Assembly: GCA_900766925.1 (NCBI GenBank)
Contig: CAAFXG010000416.1
Span: 1-52,191, forward strand
DNA length: 52,191 nt
From: Lachnospiraceae bacterium
Lineage (GTDB): Bacteria; Bacillota; Clostridia; Lachnospirales; Lachnospiraceae
Direction of reading: 5' to 3'
The translations under genes and the position numbers were made by a program. Under the pieces are notes generated by a model. That model searched no databases, was not told where the DNA came from, and saw only the letters and a list, made by a program, of their open reading frames with translations. Below are positions 1-9,329 of the stretch, piece by piece; within the stretch, counting starts at the first letter, position 1; each line of letters starts with the position of its first letter.

Positions 1-128
1 CCTTTGCTGAACATGATTTTGATTTAAAAGGCTCTTCGCAATGTCCTGCATAACAGAATGAAAACAGTACATGCATATTGTTTATAATGGGCTACCCTAT
101 GTTTATCGCTAATGAGACAGCCTCTTCC
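1..128 (-). repeat. Half copy of a long hairpin repeat element
   Basis: The reverse complement of this segment matches the left half of the hairpin element at 47173-47404 at close to 90% by eye, with a near-identical part from the loop outwards (positions 1-60). The window begins almost exactly in the loop of the element, so the other arm lies outside. It starts 8 bases after the stop of the preceding minus-strand phosphatase pseudogene. Read in the direction of that transcript it begins with the same purine-rich GGAnGAG..CTGTC end that follows the GH43 gene in the second copy. Confidence 0.8.
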
Positions 129-135
129 AAGTATT

Positions 136-836
136 CTAAATCAATCCTAAATGGCTAAACGCCTTTCTAAGCCCGTCCTTATCTACATCATCCGTTATAT
201 AGTCAGCCATTTGCTTTATCTGCGTTCCTCCACTACCCATAGCCACTCCATAAGCACAATACTCAAGCATAGGAATGTCTATGTTCGCATCACCAAAAGC
301 TATGGTCTGCTCCCTTGAAGCACCCAGATGTCGAAGCAGTACATCTATAGCATGTGCCTTGGAAATATCCTTTACACCAATATCTCCAAAGAGAGCTGTT
401 TCTCCGGCTCCACCCCATGTTCCATTTACAAGCTCCGGAAAATGTCCGCTTGTATCAATATAGTCCTGATAAGAATTCAGAAGGTAGCTTACCTTATTTA
501 AATCATCCCTATACAGAGACCCTCCAAATACCATGTCAGGGAACACATCACGTACGGTAATATGAGAGTCTGCCCGTCCCTTTCTCCTGCTATATTCCCT
601 GACAGCCGGTTCTGCCTTTTCCTCAAAGTGCTCGCTGTCAAACAATCCATTATTACTTTCAAGGTAAAACTCAAGTCCCCGTTCGTGAAGCCAGTCTACA
701 ATCTCCACACATTGTTCATAGGAAATAGTCTGATGCATAACAACCTCTTCCCTATATTCTACATAGCTTCCATTTCCACCTACGGTACATAATCAACAAG
801 TGTTCCATCTACATCTATAAACAGTATCTTATTCAC
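136..836 (-). pseudogene. Cof-type HAD phosphatase, broken by internal deletion
   Basis: Two pieces of a Cof/YidA-type HAD hydrolase are visible. A GTG at 836, 8 bases after an AAAGGA site and 17 bases after the ptsI stop, opens a frame carrying HAD motif I (FIDVDGTLVDY), but this stops at 780-782. A second frame continues without a start from about 798 (GGNGSYVEYREEVV), runs through the ATG at 738 to the stop at 136, and holds the cap domain and motif IV (FGDANIDIPMLEY). Compared with the intact paralogue at 2476-3288, about 55-60 residues between motif I and the GGNG segment, including the serine/threonine motif II, are missing, and the frame is shifted. A 200-residue product from the internal ATG at 738 would lack the catalytic aspartates and should not be an active phosphatase. 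Confidence 0.85.
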
Positions 837-852
837 TAAATATTTCCTTTCC

Positions 853-2463
853 CTATATCTCTCTTACAGCCTTTCTGACCTGTAAGACTGAACGAGGTGA
901 TACAGATAACTCATCAATTCCCATCTTAATAAATTCCGCAGTCAGGGATGTATCTGCACCAAGCTCACCACAAATTCCTGTCCATATTCCTTCCTTATGT
1001 CCATTATCGCATACCAGCTTTATTAATCTCATAATTGCAGGATGATGTGTGTCATTGAATCTCTCAATCCTTGCATTCTGACGGTCTATTGCCAGAGTAT
1101 ACTGGGTAAGATCATTAGTTCCTATACTGAAGAAATCAACCTCCTTAGCAAGCTCGTCTGACATAATTGCCGCTGCCGGAGTTTCTATCATAATACCCTC
1201 CTCAACATCTCCGATTTTTATTCCCTCAGAAATAAGCTCGTTGCGGACAGACTCAGAAATTGCCTTAATCTCCCTTACTTCATCTATGGAAATAATCATA
1301 GGATACATTATGGCAAGATTTCCATATGCACTTGCCCTAAACAACGCACGGAGCTGGGTTCTGAATATTTCAGGCTCTGAAAGACAGATTCGTATGGCCC
1401 TGTAACCAAGTGCAGGATTCTCCTCATGCTCCAGATTAAAATAGTCTACCTGCTTATCTGCACCTATATCAAGTGTACGGATAATAACCTTTTTTCCTCC
1501 CATGGTTTCAACAACCTTCCTGTATGCCTCAAACTGCTGCTCCTCAGTTGGATAGGTGTCACTTTCAAGATACAAAAACTCAGAACGGAACAGACCGATT
1601 CCTCCCGCGTCGTTTGCAAGAACCGATGCCAAATCTCCAGGATTGCCAATGTTAGCATAAATATTTATCCTCTGACCTGTCGAGGTTACATTGTCCTTAC
1701 CCTTTAATTCTTGTAAAAGATTCTTCTTATCATCCTCTGCTTTCTTTTTATTAATATATTCTTCAAGAACGCTCTCGTCAGGGTCAACAATAAGCTTTCC
1801 CTCAAATCCATCAACAATACCCATTTTTCCATCGTAGGATGGGTCAATATTCGTCCCTATCAGGGCAGGGATTGCCATAGTTCTTGATAAAATTGCAGTG
1901 TGAGAATTAGAGCTTCCGTATTTTGTGACAAATGCAAGCAGCTTACTCTTATCCATCTGAACCGTCTCCGATGGTGCAAGGTCATTTGCAATAAGAATTA
2001 CAGGTTCATCTCCTATATCACCGGAATCAGTAATACCGCTTAATATACGGATTACTCTTTCGGATATGTCCTTTACATCTGCGCTTCTTGCCTTAAAATA
2101 ATCATCATCCATATTGGCAAACATTTCCTGAAAATTATCGCCTGTAACAGCAACTGCATACTCTGCATTTACTCCCTGTTTGGTTATGATGTTTGTAACA
2201 GAATTATTGTAATCCTCATCCTCAAGCATCATTGCATGCACATTGAAAATTTCAGCATTGTCCTCTCCAACCTTAATCACAGCCTTCTCATAAAGGTCGT
2301 TAAGCTCACAAATAGCTGCTTCTTTTGCAGCTTCATACCTCTTGATTTCATCTTCAGGAGACTGTACAGATTTACGCTGCACCTTATTTTCATATTTTGC
2401 ATAATATTTAATTTTACCAATTGTAATCCCGCTGCATACAGCTTTTCCCATTAATTCAACCAC
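853..2463 (-). CDS. ptsI: PTS enzyme I (phosphoenolpyruvate-protein phosphotransferase)
   Basis: This 536-residue protein transfers phosphate from PEP to HPr in the cytoplasm. It has the N-terminal HPr-binding and phosphohistidine domain (active histidine in GSSNSHTAILSR, near residue 187), followed by the PEP-binding barrel with GLFRSEFLYL, the IGTNDLTQY segment and the catalytic cysteine in GICGELGAD. Length is slightly short of the usual 570 residues but no domain is missing. The start is probably the GTG at 2463, five bases after AGGAGG; the ATG four codons later lacks its own site. It sits in an operon with bglA, ptsH and two HAD phosphatases. No sugar-specific enzyme II gene is in the window. 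Confidence 0.95.
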   Translation of the reverse strand: MVELMGKAVCSGITIGKIKYYAKYENKVQRKSVQSPEDEIKRYEAAKEAAICELNDLYEKAVIKVGEDNAEIFNVHAMMLEDEDYNNSVTNIITKQGVNAEYAVAVTGDNFQEMFANMDDDYFKARSADVKDISERVIRILSGITDSGDIGDEPVILIANDLAPSETVQMDKSKLLAFVTKYGSSNSHTAILSRTMAIPALIGTNIDPSYDGKMGIVDGFEGKLIVDPDESVLEEYINKKKAEDDKKNLLQELKGKDNVTSTGQRINIYANIGNPGDLASVLANDAGGIGLFRSEFLYLESDTYPTEEQQFEAYRKVVETMGGKKVIIRTLDIGADKQVDYFNLEHEENPALGYRAIRICLSEPEIFRTQLRALFRASAYGNLAIMYPMIISIDEVREIKAISESVRNELISEGIKIGDVEEGIMIETPAAAIMSDELAKEVDFFSIGTNDLTQYTLAIDRQNARIERFNDTHHPAIMRLIKLVCDNGHKEGIWTGICGELGADTSLTAEFIKMGIDELSVSPRSVLQVRKAVREI

Positions 2464-2475
2464 AATAACCTCCTG

Positions 2476-3288
2476 TTATATCAAACCAAAATGTGACATT
2501 GCATATGCTATTCCGTCATCCGAAACATCCTTTGTCACATAGTCTGCAATATCCTTTACTTCCTGTCTTGAATTACCCATTGCAATTCCGCACCCAACAT
2601 ATAAAAGCATATCCAAATCGTTTGGCCCATCGCCAAATGCGAAGGTGTCCTCCACACTTATGCCATGATAGTCCAGATAGCTTTTAATTCCATAGGATTT
2701 ATTAATTCCTTTTATTGTAATCTCTCCATCCCGTTGTATTCTCTGTTCAAAGCTTGATGCAGTTACATCACAATAATTCTCCAATGCAGTTGCAATACAC
2801 TCAATTGACCACGACGAATCATAATATAACAGTTTTTGAATATCTGTGTAATCTGTCAGATTGTCTGCCAGTTCATAATCCCCCATCACACTTCTTATTA
2901 TCTGTTGACTCACACCCATGGTACTAAATTGTTTTACCAGATAATCCCTGCATTCCTCATTAAGTAACATATGTTCCTTTGTCATTGCAGCCAGCTTGGC
3001 ACCGGCACTATTTGCTACCTCTGCTACCTTTGCCAAAAGCTTACCTGACATAAACTGTTCTGACAAAACCTTATTATTTTCCTCTATATATGCACCGGTT
3101 GACCCGATATATCCATCAAAAATATCAAACAACTCCGGATAAACCTGATATTTTGCCCTACCTGAGCATATAACAAGCTTGTGCCCATTTATGTGAGCCT
3201 GCCTCAATGCGTCTAACGTTGAGGCAGGCATATAACCTGAAAAATCAAATAATGTTCCGTCTATATCAAAGAATAAAGCCTTTTTCAT
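2476..3288 (-). CDS. Cof-type HAD-IIB sugar-phosphate phosphatase
   Basis: A 270-residue cytoplasmic haloacid dehalogenase-type phosphatase of the Cof/YidA group, which usually acts on small sugar phosphates. Motif I is FFDIDGTLFDF at the N-terminus, motif II lies in VICSGR, and motif IV is FGDGPNDLDMLLYVGCGIAMGN near the C-terminus, with a C2 cap between. The start at 3288 is two bases after the ptsH stop and has no good ribosome binding site, so translation is probably coupled to ptsH. Its location between HPr and enzyme I genes suggests a role in controlling sugar-phosphate levels, but the substrate cannot be read from sequence. Confidence 0.85.
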   Translation of the reverse strand: MKKALFFDIDGTLFDFSGYMPASTLDALRQAHINGHKLVICSGRAKYQVYPELFDIFDGYIGSTGAYIEENNKVLSEQFMSGKLLAKVAEVANSAGAKLAAMTKEHMLLNEECRDYLVKQFSTMGVSQQIIRSVMGDYELADNLTDYTDIQKLLYYDSSWSIECIATALENYCDVTASSFEQRIQRDGEITIKGINKSYGIKSYLDYHGISVEDTFAFGDGPNDLDMLLYVGCGIAMGNSRQEVKDIADYVTKDVSDDGIAYAMSHFGLI

Positions 3289-3290
3289 GA

Positions 3291-3548
3291 CTACAGATTA
3301 TCTTTGAAGAATGCTTCAATTTCAACAACTGCCGTATCCTCATCATCGCCATCTACAGTTACTGTCACTGTATCACCCTTCTTAACACCTAGTGCCATTA
3401 TAGCCATAAGCTTTTGTGCCTCAGCACTTTTACCTGCTTTTTCAATTGTAATCTTTGATGCATACTCCTTAGCCTTTTTAGAAAGAAGTCCTGCCGGACG
3501 TGCGTGAATTCCTACCTCATCTGTAATTACATACTCAAAAGTCTTCAT
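3291..3548 (-). CDS. ptsH: HPr-family phosphocarrier protein lacking the regulatory serine
   Basis: This 85-residue protein has the HPr fold and the phosphoacceptor His15 in GIHARPAG, so it should accept phosphate from enzyme I. In place of Ser46, the site of HPr kinase/phosphorylase in Firmicutes, there is Lys46 (AEAQKLMAIM). It therefore looks able to work in sugar transport or phosphorelay but not in CcpA co-repression by P-Ser-HPr. It is preceded by AAGGAG and lies 21 bases after bglA. The genome may carry another HPr with Ser46. The gene symbol refers to the family; it may be a specialised paralogue. Confidence 0.9.
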   Translation of the reverse strand: MKTFEYVITDEVGIHARPAGLLSKKAKEYASKITIEKAGKSAEAQKLMAIMALGVKKGDTVTVTVDGDDEDTAVVEIEAFFKDNL

Positions 3549-3569
3549 AAGCTCAATCTCCTTTTTCTT

Positions 3570-5006
3570 TTATAATTCGGCTCCGTTACTTTCAATAACT
3601 TTTTTATACCAGTGGAAAGAGTCCTTTCTTCTCCTGTCAAGTGTGCCGGTGCCATCATCATACTTCTCAACGTACACAAATCCGTAACGCTTTGCCATTT
3701 CACCCGTTGACGCAGACACTACATCTATCCATCCCCAAGGGGTGTAGCCCATAAGGTCAACTCCATCCTTAACCGCTTCCTCCATCTCTCGAATATGCTG
3801 ACGAAGATAATCTATACGATAGTTATCATGAACACTTCCGTCGTCTTCAAGCTTGTCAAATGCGCCCAGACCATTTTCAACTACCATAAGAGGTATCTGG
3901 TATCTTGAATATAATTCATTAAGCGTATATCTAAGTCCCTGAGGATCAATCTGCCAACCCCAGTCACTGGCTTCAAGATATGGGTTTTTAACACCGTTTA
4001 GCAGATTCCCTCCTGCAGCATTTTTATCTTTATCCGCTGTAATACAGTTCGACATGTAATAGCTGAAGGTATAAAAATCAACCTTTCCGTTCATGAGAAT
4101 TTCATCATCACCGGCCTCTTTTTTGATTTCAATCCCATTTTCCTCAAAAAATCTCTTTGAGTAATATGGATATGCACCTCTTACCTGAACATCTGATGTA
4201 AACCAGTTCATCTTCTGCATCTCCTTCTGACATTCAATTACGTCATCCGGATTACATGTAAGGGGATACATGGCTGCAAATATACACATATTGCCCATCT
4301 TAAACTGAGGATAATTGTCGTGAGCATATTTTACTGCGAGTGCACTTGCAATAAACTGATGATGAAGCGCCTGATAGTTGACCTGTTTATTTTCAGGAAT
4401 CTCATTTACCGGACCCTCGTATCCCTTAATTGTTCCAAGTGATAACATTGCACCCATTGAGGTTGTACCTGCATTTATTTCATTAAATGTAAGCCAGTAC
4501 TTAACCTTATTCTGATATCTTTCAAAGATGACCTTACAGTAATTCATATAGTATTGTATGCAATCTCTTGATTCCCATCCATTGCAGGCTTCAACAAGAG
4601 CATATGGCATCTCATAGTGCGATATTGTTACCATAGGCTCAATACCATATTTGTTCAGCTCGTCAAAGACCTTGTCATAAAAGGCAAGCCCTGCCTCGTT
4701 CGGCTCACTCTCCATTCCTGTAGGAAAGATTCTCGTCCAGTTGATTGACATACGGAAAACCTTAAAGCCCATCTCGTTTGCAAGGGCAATATCCTCCTTA
4801 TAGTGATGATAAAAATCAGTTGCCTCACGGCTCGGATAAAGCGTTCCCTCTTCAAATTCTATTGTTATTCGTTTTGGAGTTGTGTGGGAGCCGTTTGTAC
4901 AATGGTCAGATACAGATGCTCCTTTGCCGTCTACATCCCATGCACCCTCGTACTGATTAGCTGCCGTAGCACCGCCCCAAAGAAAATCCTTTCTAAATGC
5001 ACTCAT
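3570..5006 (-). CDS. bglA: GH1 6-phospho-beta-glucosidase
   Basis: A 478-residue cytoplasmic GH1 enzyme that cleaves 6-phospho-beta-glucosides arriving through the PTS. The acid/base glutamate lies in LTFNEINA and the nucleophile in VVENGLGAFD. The C-terminal stretch VSASTGEMAKRYGFVYV is the part characteristic of 6-phospho-glycosidases. Length is typical. The ATG at 5006 follows AAGGAG by 9 bases. It is the first gene of the operon bglA-ptsH-Cof-ptsI-Cof', divergent from a TreR-like regulator, with four operator palindromes between them, so it is probably repressed in the absence of a phosphorylated beta-glucoside. Confidence 0.93.
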   Translation of the reverse strand: MSAFRKDFLWGGATAANQYEGAWDVDGKGASVSDHCTNGSHTTPKRITIEFEEGTLYPSREATDFYHHYKEDIALANEMGFKVFRMSINWTRIFPTGMESEPNEAGLAFYDKVFDELNKYGIEPMVTISHYEMPYALVEACNGWESRDCIQYYMNYCKVIFERYQNKVKYWLTFNEINAGTTSMGAMLSLGTIKGYEGPVNEIPENKQVNYQALHHQFIASALAVKYAHDNYPQFKMGNMCIFAAMYPLTCNPDDVIECQKEMQKMNWFTSDVQVRGAYPYYSKRFFEENGIEIKKEAGDDEILMNGKVDFYTFSYYMSNCITADKDKNAAGGNLLNGVKNPYLEASDWGWQIDPQGLRYTLNELYSRYQIPLMVVENGLGAFDKLEDDGSVHDNYRIDYLRQHIREMEEAVKDGVDLMGYTPWGWIDVVSASTGEMAKRYGFVYVEKYDDGTGTLDRRRKDSFHWYKKVIESNGAEL

Positions 5007-5108
5007 GTATATTTTCTCCTTTCTATCCGATTTAATCCTGCTTATTTAAATAATCTGTATCAGCTCATGTATGTCCACCATTAGTTGTATATTGTGATTA
5101 CGCCCGTT

Positions 5109-5245
5109 ACTTGTTCAAACAAGTTTTGTTGTGTTTATAATACCAACTTGTTTAAACAAATTCAAGGTTTTTTTTACATTTTCATCACTATGCTCAATAT
5201 ATGTTCAAACATGTTGTGCATTTGCACAAACTTGTTTAAACAACT
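5109..5245. promoter_or_regulatory. Four palindromic GntR/TreR-type operators
   Basis: The 360-base gap between bglA and the regulator gene holds four copies of a 16-bp palindrome of the form ACTTGTTnnAACAAGT: 5109-5124, 5146-5161, 5199-5214 (ATATGTTCAAACATGT, the weakest) and 5230-5245. Centres are 37, 53 and 31 bases apart. The TTGT..ACAA core is of the kind recognised by TreR/BglR-like GntR repressors, and the adjacent gene encodes such a protein. Likely control of both divergent genes, with autoregulation, is inference. No other gene is seen in this gap. Confidence 0.85.
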
Positions 5246-5366
5246 TGAAAAATAAATATTACAGTTTTATAATAATCTCGTATATACAGTATTCTGTTAT
5301 ATTTTGTAACCAAAATACAATTGGATTTATTTTCCGGAAGATTTATTATGTCAGTGAGGATTAACT

Positions 5367-6095
5367 ATGCCAAAATCAATATATGAGGAAATTTTTCAAG
5401 ATTTAAAAAATAAAATAGAATCACAGGAATATGAGTATGAAACCCTGCTACCGTCAGAACACGAGCTGACCCAGGTATATAATTGTTCCAGAAACACCTT
5501 GCGCAGAGCTATTTCAAAGCTTACCGGTATGGGCTATACCCAACCGATGCACGGACGTGGAGTACGTGTAATCTACACTCCGCAAAAGCAACAGGATTTA
5601 TTAATCAACTCCCTTGAAGGACTATGTCAGTCTGCAACCGAACAAGGCTTTATTGTTACAAATCGTGTAATTACCTTCACAGATTTAATTATAGATGAAC
5701 GACTTTCCAAAAAAACAGATTTTGATGGAGGGACTGAGGTTTATTTCATACAGCGACTTCGTTCACTGGATGGTGTGGTAAAAATGATAGATAACACCAT
5801 GCTCCGCAAAGACCTAGTGCCCGGACTTACTGCCCGGGCACTGGAAGGTTCACTTTTTCAGTTTATAGAAAATAAAGTCGGTATGCCAATAAGGACTGTC
5901 AAAAGACGTGTAACAATCGAACGTACCACTCCGTTTGACGAGAAGTATCTCTCGCTTGATGGATATAACTGTCTGGCAGTTATTACATCTCATGTATTTA
6001 ATTCCGAGGGTATTCAATTTGAATACACAGAATCAAGAAATCGTCCTGATCTTTTCGCGTTTAATACTGTTGTATCAAGAAACCCCACGACTTAA
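5367..6095 (+). CDS. GntR-family (TreR/HutC-type) transcriptional regulator
   Basis: A 242-residue regulator with an N-terminal winged helix-turn-helix (LLPSEHELTQVYNCSRNTLR, residues about 27-50) and a C-terminal UTRA effector-binding domain (about 85-235). UTRA domains of this type bind sugar phosphates such as trehalose 6-phosphate. The ATG at 5367 follows GAGG by 7 bases. It is transcribed away from bglA, with four matching palindromes between, so it is most probably the repressor of the beta-glucoside operon. It converges with birA, 22 bases between the two stops. Confidence 0.9.
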   Translation: MPKSIYEEIFQDLKNKIESQEYEYETLLPSEHELTQVYNCSRNTLRRAISKLTGMGYTQPMHGRGVRVIYTPQKQQDLLINSLEGLCQSATEQGFIVTNRVITFTDLIIDERLSKKTDFDGGTEVYFIQRLRSLDGVVKMIDNTMLRKDLVPGLTARALEGSLFQFIENKVGMPIRTVKRRVTIERTTPFDEKYLSLDGYNCLAVITSHVFNSEGIQFEYTESRNRPDLFAFNTVVSRNPTT

Positions 6096-6117
6096 GGTGA
6101 CCCCAAAAAGTTTATTA

Positions 6118-7089
6118 TTACCGGTCCTGCATCCTGATACTGATTTCTCCGGTTGACAGGTATTCACGACTTTTGTCCTCATACTCCACGAGAAGATGAC
6201 ACATATCATCGATATCTATTGCTTTAGCAATTCGTTCGGCATCACGTGTTACGACACGTATTGTCCTGCCAATTACAAAGCTGCGTTTTTTGTATTCTTC
6301 GATGTATTTCTTATCCTTAAAATGTCTGTAGTAATAAAAATATCGATTCAGGGTTTCCGCCAGAATTTTATTTTTAAAATCACCGCTTTTAGAATCAAGA
6401 ACAGAACCGGCAATGTCTTTTAGTTCATCTCCAAAACCATCTTCAGGGAGATAAAGGTTAATTCCTATTCCAACAATTACATATTCCGGCTCCAGATTTT
6501 CAACATCAAATCCGGCCTGCGTCAAAATTCCACACACCTTGTGTGAACCCAAAAACACATCATTCACCCACTTTATCTGTGGTTTTTTATCTGTATATTT
6601 TTCGATGGCCTCGCAAACTGCAACTGCCGCAATCGTTGTAAGCAGCGTTACCTCAGTATTAGAAAGCTTTGGCTTGAGAAGGATACTAAAGTAAATTCCG
6701 GTATCAGCCGGTGACACAAATTTTCTTCCCAGCCTGCCCATACCATTGGTCTGTTCCACGGCTGCTACCACAAGTCCCTCATCTTCGCTAACCCTCTCAC
6801 GTACAACCAGATTAGTTGAAGTCACTGTATGTTGAACCTGCAGACGGACTATACTTTCCTTATCGAGATACTTCTCCACACCCTGCACTGACAAAACATC
6901 CGTATCTTCCTCAAGCATATATCCTTTGTTATTCACACCCTCTATTGCAAAGCCTTCATCCTGAAGCCTTCTGATTGCCTTCCATATAGCCGCACGGCTT
7001 ACATTCAATTCCTTCGCAAGCTGCTCACCCGAAAAATACATGCCTCTGTTTTGCTCCAATATACGTATAACCTCATCCCTTATCGCCAT
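6118..7089 (-). CDS. birA: Biotin operon repressor / biotin-protein ligase
   Basis: A 323-residue bifunctional BirA. The N-terminal helix-turn-helix (FSGEQLAKELNVSRAAIWK, residues about 18-37) is followed by the ligase domain with the biotinyl-AMP loop GRLGRKF, the KWVND segment containing the catalytic lysine, and the small C-terminal domain. It attaches biotin to carboxylase carrier proteins and may repress biotin genes. An upstream in-frame extension to 7140 exists, but the ATG at 7089 has the AAGGTG site and matches the usual N-terminus. No biotin synthesis or bioY gene is next to it. It lies 77 bases after the symporter gene and may be co-transcribed with it. Confidence 0.93.
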   Translation of the reverse strand: MAIRDEVIRILEQNRGMYFSGEQLAKELNVSRAAIWKAIRRLQDEGFAIEGVNNKGYMLEEDTDVLSVQGVEKYLDKESIVRLQVQHTVTSTNLVVRERVSEDEGLVVAAVEQTNGMGRLGRKFVSPADTGIYFSILLKPKLSNTEVTLLTTIAAVAVCEAIEKYTDKKPQIKWVNDVFLGSHKVCGILTQAGFDVENLEPEYVIVGIGINLYLPEDGFGDELKDIAGSVLDSKSGDFKNKILAETLNRYFYYYRHFKDKKYIEEYKKRSFVIGRTIRVVTRDAERIAKAIDIDDMCHLLVEYEDKSREYLSTGEISIRMQDR

Positions 7090-7166
7090 GAAAACACCTT
7101 CTCCCTCGAAGCCATATGCTAAGTCCCACATTAGTGACACCGCACAAAATTATTCCTGTTCGTATT

Positions 7167-8507
7167 TTAAGCCGACTGCTCCACCTTTTTTCCTGCTACT
7201 ACAGAAATCAACGAAAGTACAAGTGATACTGCCATTCCTGAAATTGGCAGATAAACCAGCTCCGGAAATACATAGGTATTTAACGCTCCACAAATACCTC
7301 CTGCAAGCACTGCAGCAATCCACAACGGAAGATTTATCTGCTTCTTTCCATGTACCATGATTGCTATAAAAAGCGGGCATACGATTCCCGGTGAATAAAC
7401 AGAGTAAGCCCCTGTAAGCATCGCAATAATATCTCCTTTGAAAAAGGCAATAACAACTGCAATAATTCCTACAACTGCTGCCCAGATTCGAATTTCCGAT
7501 ACCTTATCCCTTCTCAAAACATCATGCTCCAAAATTGATGCAATGTTTACAAGACATGTATCGGCAGAGGAAAGCAGCGTAGATAAAAGCCCGATTGCCA
7601 GCAGAACACCTATCGGCTTTGGTAACACATTGTTTATAATATACAACAAAGGATTCATTCCGCCAAGGTCTTTTTCATTCAAAATAATCCAAAGACCGAT
7701 TAATATAATCATTCCACTAAATGCAAGCAGTATTATACCGGCAATAAATGCAGAGCGTTTTGCCGTCTTACCATCCTTTGATACCAGATTTCTTGAAATA
7801 ACATCGGGTCCCAGCAGATATGTTCCACCTACTATAAAGAACTGAATAATGAGATCCTTAAGAGTATATCTATCATTTAATAATTCAATATTATTAAAGA
7901 CAATCTGAGTATCCCCATCAGCAAAACCAAACAGATATATAAAGGTTGCCACAAATGCTATTGCAATAATAATAAATTGTAATGCATCCGTACGGATTAC
8001 GGAAAGCTGCCCACCTATGGTAGTGTAAGCAATAACTACGATTGCAACAATAAGCATAAGTGTCCTGTTATTCTCCTTACCGGTTACAAGTGCAAGAATT
8101 GAAGACATCGCAAGAATCTGTGATGCAACTATGCCCGGCCATGCAATAATAATGATAATTGCAACAATGGAAGAACCTGCACGTCCTACAAGCTTCTGCA
8201 CCAAATCAGGAAGAGTATCTGCATCCAAATCACGCACCCTTTGAGATAGTAAAAAGCCCTGAAGAAAAAGCCCTATCGAACCAACTGCAAGCCACCAGAA
8301 TGCAGGAAATCCAATAGACGATACACGTCCCATAACGCCAATAGTTGCAGAGGCTCCTATCATGGTTGCCATAAGTGATAAAATTACAAAAAACTGTGAC
8401 TGTCTTTTACCGGCTACCGCAAAGTCTTCAAAGCTCCTTACCCTGAAGGCATCTACAATACCGATTACAAGCAAAATTACAACATACAAGATTAAATAAG
8501 GTAACAT
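7167..8507 (-). CDS. Sodium:solute symporter family transporter
   Basis: A roughly 446-residue membrane protein with about 12-13 hydrophobic helices of the SSS family. The conserved GGQLSVIRTDALQF segment near residue 185 and the VRSFEDFAVAGKR N-terminal loop are typical. The substrate is uncertain; proline, pantothenate and sugars are among those known in the family. The in-frame ATG at 8561 would add 18 charged residues but has no ribosome binding site. The ATG at 8507 gives a normal N-terminus with a weak GAGAGAA site, so it is preferred. The neighbouring birA gives little information about the cargo. Confidence 0.85.
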   Translation of the reverse strand: MLPYLILYVVILLVIGIVDAFRVRSFEDFAVAGKRQSQFFVILSLMATMIGASATIGVMGRVSSIGFPAFWWLAVGSIGLFLQGFLLSQRVRDLDADTLPDLVQKLVGRAGSSIVAIIIIIAWPGIVASQILAMSSILALVTGKENNRTLMLIVAIVVIAYTTIGGQLSVIRTDALQFIIIAIAFVATFIYLFGFADGDTQIVFNNIELLNDRYTLKDLIIQFFIVGGTYLLGPDVISRNLVSKDGKTAKRSAFIAGIILLAFSGMIILIGLWIILNEKDLGGMNPLLYIINNVLPKPIGVLLAIGLLSTLLSSADTCLVNIASILEHDVLRRDKVSEIRIWAAVVGIIAVVIAFFKGDIIAMLTGAYSVYSPGIVCPLFIAIMVHGKKQINLPLWIAAVLAGGICGALNTYVFPELVYLPISGMAVSLVLSLISVVAGKKVEQSA

Positions 8508-8648
8508 ATTCTTTTGTTCTCTCTTTCTTTTATTTGGATTCACATTTAATAAGAAATCCATAATTCTATAAAAGAATATATCACGCTTCGCGAATTGTCA
8601 ACCAGTTTTCAAAAGTCAGTTTACATTTATCCTGATTTATTAATTAAT

Positions 8649-9329
8649 TTATTCTTTCACAACAACAACGGAAAAATAGCTTCCATTTTCAGGAAATTCA
8701 TTCTTATTCATATATATCCTTTCTTCCGGCAGACCGCAATTCTCAACCATTACTGCCTTGCAATCTCTGCTTTCCAGTTTCTTTTTCAAATTGCAAAGGC
8801 TGCTTCCTGCCTTCATGAAAATTCTGGCTCCGCTCATATCAAGCGCATCATCATACTGATAAGAAGCAGGTATTATATGCAGCTGCATTTCCCGGTCGAC
8901 AAGACTGTCTCCTATTGTTGATGCTGCCGCACAAAATGACGGAACACCATTAATAATCTCTGCAGGATATCCGTCGGCTGTAACTATTCTATGAAAATAA
9001 ATATAGGTTGAATAGATTGTAGGATCTCCCAAAGTTACAAACACAACTGTTTTTCCCTTATTCAGCAATAATTCTATTTTCCTTGCATTTCTTTTATATT
9101 CATTCTCTAATAACTCTTTATCCTTTGTCATAGGTGTAGAAATCATAAGCTGTTCTTTATCAGCAATCTCAGGACATGCTTCTTTAGCAATCCTGTAAGC
9201 AATACTCTCAGATGGTTTTTCTCCGGGCACGGCAATAACATCACATTCCTTAATTAACCGTAGGGCCTTTAATGTTAAAAGCTCCGGGTCACCCGGCCCC
9301 ACGCCGACACCATATAATTTTCCTGGCAT
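8649..9329 (-). CDS. cobI: Precorrin-2 C20-methyltransferase
   Basis: A 226-residue SAM-dependent tetrapyrrole methylase of the CobI/CbiL group, which methylates C20 of (cobalt-)precorrin-2 in cobalamin synthesis. Visible signatures are LYGVGVGPGDPELLTLKA at the N-terminus, the VVFVTLGDPTIYST segment near residue 100 and INGVPSFCAAAS near 130. The ATG at 9329 follows AGAGGAAA and gives the usual start; the upstream extension is unlikely. No other cob/cbi gene is in the window and no cobalamin riboswitch was recognised in the short upstream gap, so it is an isolated pathway gene here. Confidence 0.9.
   Translation of the reverse strand: MPGKLYGVGVGPGDPELLTLKALRLIKECDVIAVPGEKPSESIAYRIAKEACPEIADKEQLMISTPMTKDKELLENEYKRNARKIELLLNKGKTVVFVTLGDPTIYSTYIYFHRIVTADGYPAEIINGVPSFCAAASTIGDSLVDREMQLHIIPASYQYDDALDMSGARIFMKAGSSLCNLKKKLESRDCKAVMVENCGLPEERIYMNKNEFPENGSYFSVVVVKE

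Noticed and set aside
7438..7845. 135-codon plus-strand ORF inside the symporter gene
   Set aside because: Antisense shadow of a clear transporter gene; no start signal and no recognisable domain.
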